A stretch of 64,000 bases of DNA from Saprospiraceae bacterium (GCA_016715985.1 JADJXD010000001.1:682001-746000), one strand, 5' to 3'; shown: positions 20,501 to 28,400, numbered from the stretch's first letter. Program-made: numbers and translations. Notes: a model not told the origin generated them from the sequence alone.

Positions 20501-20578
20501 GTAATCAAATTGGTTGGATTGGTTTGGCAAATTCATGACACCCATTAGAATAGTGATGACAAAGATGATTGATTTCAT
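14558..20578 (-). CDS. Giant alpha-2-macroglobulin-family protein without thioester
   Basis: 2006 residues with an N-terminal signal-like segment (IIFVITILMGVMN), an extra helical N-terminal region of about 350 residues, then MG domains, including the MG2-like FIELYSDRSIYRPGQIVYYKG near 590. The bait/A2M region has TKARTELDETVFFYPHINTDKDG near 1230, and an alpha/alpha-toroid has GGFAWFSGGRDNEYITQNIME near 1560. Where bacterial thioester macroglobulins have C-x-E-Q, this protein reads YPRESTDQIMNRYY near 1450, so the thioester cysteine is absent. Family members are periplasmic or surface protease traps, or helpers of cell-wall enzymes. It heads a co-oriented gene run. Confidence 0.9.
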   Translation of the reverse strand: MKSIIFVITILMGVMNLPNQSNQFDYEKAWSEVDALFNKGLPKSALVKIEEILVAAKKEKNDPQLVKCMIFLSRVDMSTDESGMEASILRFEKLIQDTKPPVKNIAYGYLAELYDSYFSNNRYSISQRSEMSGGDKSDFRTWSSGDFQKKISEYYFTSLSSPELSTIPTDAYKTILNTYDSTTLQFRSSVYEILADRAIHYFNSNSFVNNEDTKGVVTGNSLLFSERSVFILLPSDKEFTETGFSKALEIYRTLIKMHMQSGNRYALAEYDLARLQFVFNHSTHTDKNKLFENSLQTLSQEHKDIDYYSTLRYHLALHTKNQTDDTLANQKAVNICEEAIKAYPLSDGSIKCTNLIDQIKQPNIQLLTEEVYNTNSQIRIALDHNNVEAVVVSVVQPEKEFFNKNNQWDNEKLKSELLKLKSIQQTTFFLKTDKNFQSKRFETELNKLPVGTYVVIAKTTPNEKFPEPALFYSVIHISDLSFITYTNNKNRVYLITDRESGKPVKDVTVQIFEQKYIPGARSYNDVLLSSYKSDKNGKVLASLHENRNTKVVLEKGKDKLDLSYYVGDYFQRAMEEQRFIELYSDRSIYRPGQIVYYKGIVLKKDSKGIPSIIQGGTAKVLFRDANGQEVSVIEVPVNDFGSFSGSFTIPVGRLSGTFYLEASLGTRAFGTRYIQVEEYKRPRFEVTFDTLDYTYKLNQTISVTGKALSLAGSSIDGAKVNYTVVRMPRYRPWQWWYRSAYQSPETVIATGETETDNQGIFKIDFEALPDLKEKAESNPFYHFRIVADITDQTGETRSASSVVTCGYAAFVLSTNFSAKHDVKNLPNLEVQAFNGQGNKVNATGNLKIYKLKEPSKTEIRPYWSTERIETPIGFNRRKPGYYTPNYEDQADISKWKTDKLVFDNSFTTYQPENLSKVLLSGVYKMVLQSQDEDGVPVNHEQFVVITDFAKKVFPKSSLAFAQVNKESFQPGETMTLETGTSDKGTFVQVIIEKDGKILREENEELCNYDNITMPVDESLRGGFSIYILYNRNNRSYLQTISVAVPWTNKDLKIEFETFRDKLLPGQDEVYKIKILGAKKDGVVAEMMASMYDASLDQFTSHSWNSGFYPTSYPSLRIDRPGYKQQSAISLAYNWNNITSYYVDKVYPMFIPLSDYMGMYYERSTERYMSKSAPGMMMDGVAKNQAVEAEIAEASGGNDMSTDSAPDSDKESVSKPIPSLTKARTELDETVFFYPHINTDKDGNIILTFKMKEALTRWKLMSLVYSKSLEVGYDERTLVTQKELMVFPNGPRFFREGDNIRFSGKVSNLSDKTLSGVAVIQFFDALTMEDVTSKIISGTSKINFTIDKGRSEGLYWDCIIPVGLTQALTYRVSASSDLHTDAEENTVPVISNRMLVTETMPMHLKGNTKKNFVFKSMQENTSSTKKDFNYSFEFTSNPVWYAVQALPYIMEYPRESTDQIMNRYYANVLAGKIANTHPKIQAVFKQWLNTKDSDALKSNLHKNQELKAALLEETPWVVQALSEAEQKRNIALLFDLNKMQSESATALEKLKQRQLSNGGFAWFSGGRDNEYITQNIMENLGHLRKLGALPASISSDEWVQNALKYTDLRTKERFDRLKEQIRKGGGKMEDNHLDHLSVHYLYTRSFFPEVPVEQGNKEAFDYYMSQVNKYWLNNSLYMQAMIGLILHRSGNATIKDIMKSLKERSFSNPELGMYWNEGSGYFWYQLPIERHSLLIELFAEAGNNKEDLDNMKIWLLKNKQTNHWKTSKSTAAAIYALLIQGEKDGITEWIGENNRPVIQVGASTLTFGPDNTEAGTGYFKQSWKGAEITKDMSSISITNTNKSIAWGAAYYQYFEDLDKIKGFEDTPLKLKKQLYKNTGNASKAQLQLIDSNTKLAPGDKLTVRIELRVDRAMEYVHMKDMRASGLEPVNVISGYKYQGQLGYYESTKDIATHFFMDYLPKGTFVFEYPLIVVHEGVFSSGISTIQCMYAPEFSSHSQGDKITVTGK

Positions 20579-20792
20579 TTTATTTTTTCTTTATAAATCA
20601 GTAATTAAACTTAAATAGCACCCTCAATTATTACAGTTATACACTAAAATTTACAAAAATGAAAATTGAACAGTGCCACTTGTAATAATTCGGATGTAAA
20701 TAATTACTTACAATAGATGTGATTACACTCTCAAAAGTATAAATATAAGCGTTAATTGTTTCTTAATACTCAGTAGATAGATAATAATTTAT

Positions 20793-21272
20793 TCAATACT
20801 CTACCTTGCTGATGCTTCTATTCCATAGCTCAAACGGTTCTATTGCCTCCGGTAATTCCAAATGGATAGTAGTAAGCTTACGTTTCGGAATTTCGAGTTC
20901 CAATTCTTCATAAATAAATGCATCATCAAATCCTATTCCTGCAGCATCTTTTTTGGTATTGGCAAAATAAAGCTTTGAAGGTCGTGCCCAATAAATAGCT
21001 CCCAAACACATAGGACATGGTTCACAACTGGAATATATTTCACAACCATCCAACTGAAAAGTGTTAAGTGATGCGCAGGCATTTCTGATTGCTACAATCT
21101 CAGCATGCGCCGTCGGGTCACCGGATGAAGTTACCTGATTTACTCCTTTTGCAATCACGACTCCGTCTTTGACAATAACAGCTCCAAACGGACCACCTTT
21201 ACCGGATTGGACATTTTTTGTCGCAAGCTGAATGGCTTCCAACATAAATTCCCTTTCTTTTGAAGAAATCAT
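20793..21272 (-). CDS. guaD: Guanine deaminase (GuaD-type nucleoside deaminase)
   Basis: 159-residue zinc deaminase that would convert guanine to xanthine. The zinc and catalytic motifs are PTAHAEIVAIRNAC and SSCEPCPMCLGAIYWARP, and the C-terminal GFDDAFIYEEL segment and EPFELW tail follow the B. subtilis GuaD pattern closely. Length is right for GuaD. The 214-bp gap upstream of the macroglobulin gene shows no clear feature. Confidence 0.85.
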   Translation of the reverse strand: MISSKEREFMLEAIQLATKNVQSGKGGPFGAVIVKDGVVIAKGVNQVTSSGDPTAHAEIVAIRNACASLNTFQLDGCEIYSSCEPCPMCLGAIYWARPSKLYFANTKKDAAGIGFDDAFIYEELELEIPKRKLTTIHLELPEAIEPFELWNRSISKVEY

Positions 21273-21402
21273 CTGTAAAATTTTGTGTGAATTTAGTAAT
21301 TATTTACGGAATCGCTCAGATATAAAGCTATTAAACTTCTAAAGCAATTAAAACACCCGGAATAATTGTGGAAATCTTTGATCAACGGTAATCACATGAA
21401 AA

Positions 21403-21430
21403 AAGGGAACCAACTGTTGTTGATTCCCTT
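21403..21430 (-). terminator. Terminator of rplS
   Basis: Two 12-bp arms, 21403-21414 and 21419-21430 (AAGGGAACCAAC / GTTGATTCCCTT, one G-T wobble), with a 4-nt loop, followed by six T on the minus strand. It lies 31 bp after the rplS stop. Confidence 0.85.
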
Positions 21431-21460
21431 CATTTGTACCTGCTTAATGAAAAGCAATGT

Positions 21461-21817
21461 TTATTTTGCTATGTATCTTCTTTCTTTGATCTTAGCTTTC
21501 TTACCCGTGAGTGCTCTCAGATAATATAATTTCGCTCTTCTTACTTTACCTCTCTTGAGTACTTCTATAGATGCTATCGCAGGTGAAGAAAAAGGAATGA
21601 TACGTTCAACGCCTACACCGTTTGACATTTTTCTTACTGTAAATGTTTTGGTAGCGCCTTCTCCGTTTATTTGTATTACATCTCCACGGAAAATCTGGAT
21701 TCTCTCTTTGGCACCTTCAATAATTCTGTAACTTACAGCAATATTGTCACCTGGTCTGAAAGCAGGCAAATCCCTTTTCGGAGTGAGTTGTTCGTGAACG
21801 TAATCTATAAGATTCAT
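21461..21817 (-). CDS. rplS: 50S ribosomal protein L19
   Basis: 118 residues, the normal length. Diagnostic blocks are FRPGDNIAVSYRIIEGAKERIQ, FRGDVIQINGEG, TFTVRKMSNGVGVERIIPFSSP and KRGKVRRAKLYYLR. Stands alone with its own promoter and terminator. Confidence 0.97.
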   Translation of the reverse strand: MNLIDYVHEQLTPKRDLPAFRPGDNIAVSYRIIEGAKERIQIFRGDVIQINGEGATKTFTVRKMSNGVGVERIIPFSSPAIASIEVLKRGKVRRAKLYYLRALTGKKAKIKERRYIAK

Positions 21818-21851
21818 GACTATTAATTTTGATTAACTATAAAAAGGAGCG

Positions 21852-21880
21852 CAAAAGTATAGATTATTTATTATATACAA
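21852..21880 (-). promoter_or_regulatory. Promoter of rplS
   Basis: On the minus strand, TTG (21880-21878), an 18-bp spacer and TACTTTTG (21859-21852), continuing CGCTCC. The same TTTGCGCTCC string occurs in the promoter of the DUF177-rpmF operon. The leader to the rplS start codon would be about 30 nt. Confidence 0.6.
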
Positions 21881-22018
21881 TAGTAATTAATAGTAAAATA
21901 TCTAAAAAATTTAATTTTTAATCTGCTCAAATGTAATTATAAGATCATTTTCAGATTAAATCCGCCCAATTTATAAGAAAAATCAGGAAAATGAAGGAAG
22001 TAATTATTCCGGACCTGG

Positions 22019-23410
22019 TTAGAGTGCTTTTCTAAATCCTACAGTTCCTCCTATCAAACTGTATTGTTGTGAAATTCTATATTCAGAGTGAATAACGGAC
22101 GAAATATCAAACTGAAATCTAAATCCACTGAATAAAGTTAAGCTTCCCGAAGAATATAAATCTACATTCAAACCCGTATAAAAACTATGCACTCCTGAGG
22201 GTTTGTAAAGTTTTTTAAGTGAAAAGGCATCTTTATAAATGAAATCAAGGTTCTCATCAATAGTTATTCCTGAATAGTTAGAAATAAAGTTGAAGTTAAA
22301 CCCGATATAAGGATGCAATTTAATCTTCTTTATAGGCTCAAGCGTAAAACCGACTTCAATCGGTATATTCCATCTGCTAAGGAGATTAGGACTTTTAATA
22401 TTTTTTCCGGTGGTTTGTGTTTGAGTAATGTATCCGGAATAGTAAGTATTTAAGCCATTATGCTGTAAAATGAATGCTGAGTCACTCAAAACTTTAGTAC
22501 TAGTCACCGTCACATCCTGCCCGACAAACCACTCGGTTGTTCTGTCCCAATGGATTCCTGTACTTAGTCTTAGATTTCCATATTTATATGCTACTAACAA
22601 ATTATTACTCAAAGTCTCTGCAATTTTTTCGTGTCTTTGTTTATACTCAGAAAAATTTATCCCTTTTAAATGGTCGGAGTCTATGTTTCTGTTGGTGTAG
22701 AAAAACCCTGTTATAAATGTTATATCAAAACGTCCAATCTGATGGTTAACATCCGGCAAAATAGACGGAATTGAAAATATCGGTTTATGATTACTTTCAG
22801 GTTGAAATATTATTGGAGCTATTGACATTGTAGTCCAATCATTAACGGTCATAATATCATCGGATTTTTGATCTTTTACTTTTTCAGTTTGAGTATCAGA
22901 AGGCTCAAAATCCAAATTATTTAAATTTAAGTTTTGATCGGCGTGTTCAGTAAATACAGAATTATCTTTATTCCGAGTGAATATTTTTTCTACATTGTCA
23001 GAGAGTTGTGCCGGTGAGTAATTTTCATATTTTGAGACCTTTGAAAATAATTTTGCGTCATCTGTTTCAATTTTTCTAAGTTTTCTGTTGGTAATTTGAG
23101 ATGTCGATACATCATTGATTATTGTCGCAACTTCCGGACAAGTACCTACTATGACATTTTCATTTGTTTTTGATGCTGATTTATTAGTCATCACAAAATC
23201 TTCCTGATTTAAGAAGTCCTTCTCCTCTTTTTCAGATTGAAAAGACCAATAAACAACCAAAGCGCAAATGCACGCAATAAATATCCAAAAGAATGCTCTG
23301 TTTTTGCGTGACTTTGGTAATTCAGCTTCAATTTTAGGCCAAAGGGCTTCCGCATCCCACGCTGGCATATCCCGTTGAAGCGCTTCCTTTATTTTACTTT
23401 TTGATGTCAT
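22019..23410 (-). CDS. Probable dual-membrane-spanning anti-sigma factor (anti-sigma head, TM, outer-membrane barrel)
   Basis: 463 residues in three parts. Residues 1-37 are a short charged cytoplasmic head (PAWDAEALWPKIEAELPK), followed by one transmembrane helix at about 39-57. A long polar, probably extended periplasmic stretch runs from about 60 to 225. From about 228 on, alternating hydrophobic strands (ITFITGFFYTN, LRLSTGIHW, KLHPYIGFNFNF, LTLFSGFRFQF, IGGTVGF) indicate an outer-membrane beta-barrel. It follows an ECF sigma gene by 17 bp. This matches the architecture described for Bacteroides anti-sigma factors that cross both membranes (Dma type). Direct sigma binding is inference from layout and context. 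Confidence 0.7.
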   Translation of the reverse strand: MTSKSKIKEALQRDMPAWDAEALWPKIEAELPKSRKNRAFFWIFIACICALVVYWSFQSEKEEKDFLNQEDFVMTNKSASKTNENVIVGTCPEVATIINDVSTSQITNRKLRKIETDDAKLFSKVSKYENYSPAQLSDNVEKIFTRNKDNSVFTEHADQNLNLNNLDFEPSDTQTEKVKDQKSDDIMTVNDWTTMSIAPIIFQPESNHKPIFSIPSILPDVNHQIGRFDITFITGFFYTNRNIDSDHLKGINFSEYKQRHEKIAETLSNNLLVAYKYGNLRLSTGIHWDRTTEWFVGQDVTVTSTKVLSDSAFILQHNGLNTYYSGYITQTQTTGKNIKSPNLLSRWNIPIEVGFTLEPIKKIKLHPYIGFNFNFISNYSGITIDENLDFIYKDAFSLKKLYKPSGVHSFYTGLNVDLYSSGSLTLFSGFRFQFDISSVIHSEYRISQQYSLIGGTVGFRKAL

Positions 23411-23427
23411 AATCTAAAATTATATAA

Positions 23428-23952
23428 TTAACAATTTGCCAATTTCCATTTTGTTGTCAACTCGTACCTGGCTCTGGAAAGTTTTGATCTGGAACTGGAT
23501 TCTTTGATATCCAAGAGTTCAGAGATTTCTTTGTGTGATAATTCATCGTAATAATACATCATCAGTATCGTTCTGTGATTTTCAGGAAGAGCATCAATTA
23601 AAAGCTTAAGCTTTTCGTGAGAAACATCATCTATTTCCATTTCAATACCTTCCTTTTCAGCCAATGTAATGATGTCTTCCGTGAAGGTCAGGTTGCTATT
23701 TTTGCGGCGGACAGCAATAGCTTCTCTTATGCAGATTGTTTTTGTCCAGGCATAAAAATTACCTGATTGATCAAACGAATGTAAATTATTAAAAATCCTG
23801 ATAAAGCTATTTTGAACAATGTCTTTAGCTTCATCCAAATCAGTTGCGTACCTGTAGGCGGTATTCATCAATCTTTGACAATGATCAAGATAGAGCTGCT
23901 TTTGGGCAACTCTATCTTGTTTCAGACAATTTTGAATCAGTGTTAAAAGCAC
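23428..23952 (-). CDS. ECF-type RNA polymerase sigma factor
   Basis: 174 residues. Region 2 contains YRYATDLDEAKDIVQNSFIRIFNNL and region 4 contains LPENHRTILMMYYYDELSHKEISELL followed by SSSRSKLSRARYEL. No sigma1.1 or region 3, as expected for ECF sigma factors. The start is GTG at 23952; a stop codon lies directly before it in frame, so no longer form exists. It sits between a lipoprotein gene (12 bp upstream) and the probable anti-sigma gene (17 bp downstream), which makes a compact signalling operon. Confidence 0.92.
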   Translation of the reverse strand: MLLTLIQNCLKQDRVAQKQLYLDHCQRLMNTAYRYATDLDEAKDIVQNSFIRIFNNLHSFDQSGNFYAWTKTICIREAIAVRRKNSNLTFTEDIITLAEKEGIEMEIDDVSHEKLKLLIDALPENHRTILMMYYYDELSHKEISELLDIKESSSRSKLSRARYELTTKWKLANC

Positions 23953-23964
23953 TTAAAAAATGTT

Positions 23965-25398
23965 TTATTGGTACAAAATCTGAATAAAACCCTGGACATT
24001 TTCTTCACTTCCGTTAGTTATATTTCTTACTGTACCACTGATAAAATCCCCAAAAGTATTCTGTCCTGGTAAAGGTGTGATTTTCAGATTAAAATTTTCC
24101 TGTCTGTATGAGAATTCGGCACCGTCATATTTAAAATTTTTAACATTAAAAATATTTGAACTGAATTCAGGTACCGCAAAAGAAATATTGCCATTCGAAT
24201 TACTCGGTATGATCGGTACCAACAGGCTATCATTTCTGATCTGAGCATTGGGTGCATGATCAGGTGGAAGACTAATCACTATAGAATATTGTTTAGTGCC
24301 AATACTGATATTCATTTGGGATATTATAATTGGCGGTGGTATATCATTACATATAGTTATAGTTCCCAGATTCGGATTTCTATTGGGGAATTCAAATGTC
24401 AATTCTTCCGATATCTTGTTTGTCTGATTGTCTTTTGCTTTTACTTTGACGATAAGAGGTAACTGCATCTCTTCCGGCGTTAAACACCAGTTAACCTCAT
24501 CCCCTATTAAAGTTCCATTGAAAACAGAATATTTTCTGTTAGATATATTTGTACCTATTTGCATTGTAACATCTGCAGTTCCCCAAAATACAGGAATATT
24601 CATACAATTATTGAATGAACCGCTAACCTGAAAACTTACAAATTCACGGGTCTGTCCTAAAGCATTGTTTATGACCGGCAAAATTACATTAATATTGAAC
24701 GGCCCGATATCTTTCACTGGAATGAAATCGCAAACTAACCTATCCTGACCGGTGAGTATTCCAGCCCCACATCCGCTTTCAGAAACCAAATAATACAAAG
24801 CCTGATTTTTGGGTAACAATAAACTATAATTTCCATTGATATCTGTCAAAGCTATACCCCCGATTAATTCCAGTTGATTAGATCCAATGAAAAAACATTC
24901 TGAAAAAATAACGACAAAGACATCACTTATTGGTGAGCCTGAATTATTAGTCACTAACCCTGAAATATTTATTAAATCATTGCTCCCGGGATTGGCCAAA
25001 GCCAAAGGTTGATATAGTGCATCTTCCTTCTTCAAAATCCTGATTGAGGTTTCGTTAACACCTGCTTTGGGAGAGTTAATCCTTTGAGCATACTCTACAT
25101 AACCTTCCTTTTTAACATTAAATGTCACATGCTTATCAGGCTCAAGTTGCAACCCTGCTGTATTAAAATTCCCTCCGGCATCAGATTTTACTGTTCCAAT
25201 CAGTGTTTCATTTTGAAATATTTCGACTAAGGCATCATCCACTTTATTTTCTCCATCTGTAGTGATTCCCTTAAAAAAGACACCATCAATAAGGGTGGGA
25301 TCTTTAATATCAATAATGTTTATGTCCGTTATTTCTTCTTTTCTGCACGAATATAGCGTGATGATTATCAAGACAATAAATAAACTTAACCTTTTCAT
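23965..25398 (-). CDS. Surface/periplasmic lipoprotein with carboxypeptidase-regulatory-like repeats
   Basis: 477 residues. The signal MKRLSLFIVLIIITLYSC places the lipid-modified cysteine at residue 18. Two CarboxypepD_reg-like beta-sandwich segments are visible: about 38-110 (VFFKGITTDGENKVDDALVEI) and about 143-215 (ISGLVTNNSGSPISDVFVVI). The C-terminal half has no recognised domain. As first gene of an operon with an ECF sigma factor and its presumed anti-sigma, it may be an envelope sensor or substrate of the pathway; that is inference. A 60-bp tetranucleotide repeat lies about 135 bp upstream. Confidence 0.78.
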   Translation of the reverse strand: MKRLSLFIVLIIITLYSCRKEEITDINIIDIKDPTLIDGVFFKGITTDGENKVDDALVEIFQNETLIGTVKSDAGGNFNTAGLQLEPDKHVTFNVKKEGYVEYAQRINSPKAGVNETSIRILKKEDALYQPLALANPGSNDLINISGLVTNNSGSPISDVFVVIFSECFFIGSNQLELIGGIALTDINGNYSLLLPKNQALYYLVSESGCGAGILTGQDRLVCDFIPVKDIGPFNINVILPVINNALGQTREFVSFQVSGSFNNCMNIPVFWGTADVTMQIGTNISNRKYSVFNGTLIGDEVNWCLTPEEMQLPLIVKVKAKDNQTNKISEELTFEFPNRNPNLGTITICNDIPPPIIISQMNISIGTKQYSIVISLPPDHAPNAQIRNDSLLVPIIPSNSNGNISFAVPEFSSNIFNVKNFKYDGAEFSYRQENFNLKITPLPGQNTFGDFISGTVRNITNGSEENVQGFIQILYQ

Positions 25399-25531
25399 TT
25401 TATTTTATTTTAAATGGTTTTAAATTAATTTTGAAACTTGAACCGATTCAAATACAATAAGAATGTCAAATGCCAAACGCTGCAAAAAATCCTGATTTTT
25501 TTAGATAAAATAATTTTTGGCAAAATACATA

Positions 25532-25595
25532 GAATGAATGAATGATTGAATGAATGATTGATTGATTGATTGATTGAATGAATGAATGAATGATC
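25532..25595. repeat. Tetranucleotide microsatellite (GAAT/GATT, 15 units plus GATC)
   Basis: Fifteen uninterrupted 4-bp units in the order three GAAT, one GATT, two GAAT, five GATT, four GAAT, ending in GATC. It lies in the 464-bp gap between the divergent lipoprotein-sigma operon and the CBS gene. The rest of that gap is AT-rich with no other feature I can support. Confidence 0.9.
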
Positions 25596-25862
25596 AGAAC
25601 TATCTGAACGACTAATGATTTGAAAAATCTGATCGAAGAATGATTTTAACTACGAAGGGCGAATTTTAAAAACATGGTGACAGAAAATTATTACATTATA
25701 TAAATATCTATATATCGATATAAATACCATTCACGAACTTATAGTCCGCATATTTAAAATAAATTTATTTATAATATTACGACTAAACTATTGACAAAAT
25801 TTATAATTTGTCGTATATTGCATACGTATAACAATTTATGAACCTTTTAAACTTTACAAGCT

Positions 25863-26303
25863 ATGATGAACGAGACAGTACAAAGTATCATGATCCGGAA
25901 TGTCATTACGTTGCATCCGGCTGACAGTCTGGCAATTGCCAAAGATCTATTTATGAATAAGCGCATCCATCATTTGCCAGTGGTAGAAGATGGAAAACTG
26001 GTTGGATTGATTACTACGTATGATTTATGGAAAAAAGACATTAAAATGTCGGATTATGATAAAATTAATGTTCGGGATGTTATGTCCATCAACATTTTGA
26101 AACTATCTCCGGAAGATAAAGTAGGTACAGCAGCAGAGTTATTTCTTGACAATCGTTTTCATGCACTTCCTATCGTCGAGAATGGCTTATTAGTAGGATT
26201 GGTTACATCCTTTGATGTCCTAAAGTATGAGTTCAGAAAGGAATATCCGCAACCCATCCTTTTTCAGGAGGTTTTTGAAGAAGAATATGCTGTCGCTTCC
26301 TGA
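25863..26303 (+). CDS. Tandem CBS-domain protein
   Basis: 146 residues composed of two CBS domains and little else: about 7-60 (VQSIMIRNVITLHPADSL, HHLPVVEDGKLVGLITTYDL) and about 73-130 (VRDVMSINILKLSPEDKV, HALPIVENGLLVGLVTSFDV). Such stand-alone Bateman modules bind adenine nucleotides and regulate partners. ATG ATG at the start leaves a one-codon ambiguity. A strong terminator follows; no partner is adjacent. Confidence 0.9.
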   Translation: MMNETVQSIMIRNVITLHPADSLAIAKDLFMNKRIHHLPVVEDGKLVGLITTYDLWKKDIKMSDYDKINVRDVMSINILKLSPEDKVGTAAELFLDNRFHALPIVENGLLVGLVTSFDVLKYEFRKEYPQPILFQEVFEEEYAVAS

Positions 26304-26338
26304 AGTAATTGCTGTTGAGCACTGACTTATTAATCGAT

Positions 26339-26374
26339 AAAGCCCTGACACAATACAATTAATGTCGGGGCTTT
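26339..26374 (+). terminator. Rho-independent terminator after the CBS gene
   Basis: 12-bp arms AAAGCCCTGACA (26339-26350) and TGTCGGGGCTTT (26363-26374), one T-G wobble, 12-nt loop, followed by TCTATTTT. The A-rich left flank may also let it act on the opposite strand. Confidence 0.8.
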
Positions 26375-26483
26375 TCTATTTTCAATTAAAAATCTGTTAT
26401 TTCAAATATATCAGATAGTTATGTCACGATTTTTGCTTTTCAGTCAATCCCCAATCGGGGTACTACTTTAGTTCACAAAAAAA

Positions 26484-27296
26484 TTACCTCAATCCACTGA
26501 CTTTCATCATCGTATCCTCAACATGATGGACAAGGCTTGTAAATAGTGGTTCACGTTTGGTCTGTCGGTTTCTGTGCAGAGGTAAATCCACTTTTATATG
26601 TTCAATGATCAGAGAAGGTGCATATTTCATGATATAGATATCGTCCCCAAGATACACGGCTTCCGAGATATCATGCGTCACAAAAATAATAGTTGAATGA
26701 AATTTTTCCCAAAGGCTCAATAATAATTCCTGCATTTGGATCCTGGTCTGGATATCCAATGCACCGAAAGGCTCGTCCATGAGCAGGATTTCAGGATTTG
26801 CGAGAAGACTTCGTGCAATGGCAACTCTTTGCAACTGCCCTCCTGAAAGCGTGGGATACATTGCATATTTTTTTTCATGCCCTTCCAACCCTGTTATTTT
26901 GATCATCTCCATAGCACGTTCATCCCTCTCTTTTTTGGGCACTCCCTGATACTGTAATGCCAATCCGACATTGTCGAGAACCGTCATCCAGGGTAAGGAA
27001 GAATACTGCTGAAACACCATACTTATCCTCGTTTTCTGATCTGCCGGTTTGCCGTGAATCAGTACACTTCCTTCAGTAGGTTGCTGAAGACCGGCGATAT
27101 ATCGGAGCAAGGTAGATTTTCCGCTGCCGGACATACCCAGAATGACTACAAACTGACCTTGACCGGGTTTGTCTTCAATTAATAAATTCAGATTTCTGAT
27201 AATCCAGTTTTGACCACCATCATAACTTTGGCCAATATCCCGAAGTTCTATAATATTATTTAATGCAGCACTATCTGAAAACTGAACTCCGCTCAT
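26484..27296 (-). CDS. ABC transporter ATPase (SsuB/TauB type)
   Basis: 270-residue ATPase of the nitrate/sulfonate/taurine importer class. Walker A is GMSGSGKSTLL, the signature LSGGQLQRVAIARSL, Walker B LLMDEPFGALD and the switch histidine FVTHDISEAV. Its start overlaps the end of the permease gene by 4 bp, so the two are translationally coupled. It is the last gene of a five-gene operon running from 31776 to 26484. Confidence 0.92.
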   Translation of the reverse strand: MSGVQFSDSAALNNIIELRDIGQSYDGGQNWIIRNLNLLIEDKPGQGQFVVILGMSGSGKSTLLRYIAGLQQPTEGSVLIHGKPADQKTRISMVFQQYSSLPWMTVLDNVGLALQYQGVPKKERDERAMEMIKITGLEGHEKKYAMYPTLSGGQLQRVAIARSLLANPEILLMDEPFGALDIQTRIQMQELLLSLWEKFHSTIIFVTHDISEAVYLGDDIYIMKYAPSLIIEHIKVDLPLHRNRQTKREPLFTSLVHHVEDTMMKVSGLR

Positions 27297-28354
27297 GTTT
27301 TAACAATTTTCCTGTATAAATTCCTGAACTGATAGATTAAAATCAACACAAAAAGGACATGAACTGTCCATAAAGTATCTCCAAAAAGATAAGACAAGGG
27401 TTTGACATCGCCTATAAATGGAAAAACTTCATTAATAGCAAAAAGGATATATAGAAGGATAAAAAGCCATGTTGTCAGGACAACAATATAATCAAAAATA
27501 TTATCAATAATTGATATATTCTTTAATGCCTTAGCTTCCGTAAAACCTGTTTTCAACTGATACTTATGCGGAAAAAATTTCCGATCCAGATATGCAAATA
27601 TTCTATCCTGAAACACACCGATCAACATAATGATAATCAGACAGGCTATTGTTTTGTCCGCTCTACCCATGCGTTGACCCGTTCGGTAAATAAGCGAACC
27701 TATACCACCCTGATCAGCACTTGTTTCTGCAACAATGATATAAGTCCATGATATAGCGGTCAATATTCTGATATCATCAGAAAGTCTGGAAAGTACCGAC
27801 GGCAGGTAAACAGTTCTGATAGTCTGCCAGTATCCTGCTCCCAAAGTATAAACAGTTTTAAGATAGACATCATCAACTTCATCTATCCGCTGAACAACAA
27901 TGGGTACGAGATAAATAAATATACCAAAAGCAAGAAAATTTATTTTGGCGTCGGCATAAATACCAAACCATAAAATAAACATCACAGTCAACGCCGTCAG
28001 TGGCAGAAAACGAATCGCATCAACTACTTTCTGGAAAGCTCCTCTGAAAAGAGGAACCAGCCCAATCAGGAATCCTATGGGTATGGCATATGCAATTGCT
28101 TTTATGTATCCACCCAAATTCAGTCCGACGGATCTGAAAATATTTTTGAAAAGTTCATTGTCAATATATAAATCTCTGAAGGCTCCCACTACCCTTAAAG
28201 GATGTGGAAAAGCAGTTCTGGAAAGTATCGGATTTTCTCCGGTAGTTAAAAGAATCCAAACCAATAAAAGAAATATAAGTCCACCTATTGCAAGTATTAT
28301 ACTTTGCCGCCCAGTTAGCTCACCTCTCAATTTAAATAACCAATCAGGTATCAT
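27293..28354 (-). CDS. ABC transporter permease with extra C-terminal membrane pair
   Basis: 353 residues. The binding-protein-dependent permease core spans about 75-265, with the ATPase-coupling loop near 175 (YWQTIRTVYLPSVLSRLSDD). Typical SsuC/TauC permeases have about 260 residues; here about 90 extra residues carry two further hydrophobic helices (about 288-310 and 327-345). A periplasmic DNELFKNIFRSVGLNLGGY segment precedes the core. The cargo is unknown and the sulfonate/nitrate class label is by homology only. Confidence 0.88.
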   Translation of the reverse strand: MIPDWLFKLRGELTGRQSIILAIGGLIFLLLVWILLTTGENPILSRTAFPHPLRVVGAFRDLYIDNELFKNIFRSVGLNLGGYIKAIAYAIPIGFLIGLVPLFRGAFQKVVDAIRFLPLTALTVMFILWFGIYADAKINFLAFGIFIYLVPIVVQRIDEVDDVYLKTVYTLGAGYWQTIRTVYLPSVLSRLSDDIRILTAISWTYIIVAETSADQGGIGSLIYRTGQRMGRADKTIACLIIIMLIGVFQDRIFAYLDRKFFPHKYQLKTGFTEAKALKNISIIDNIFDYIVVLTTWLFILLYILFAINEVFPFIGDVKPLSYLFGDTLWTVHVLFVLILIYQFRNLYRKIVKT

Positions 28355-28400
28355 ATTGAACTTACATTACCAAAAAATGATTTAATTCATATCAAATATA

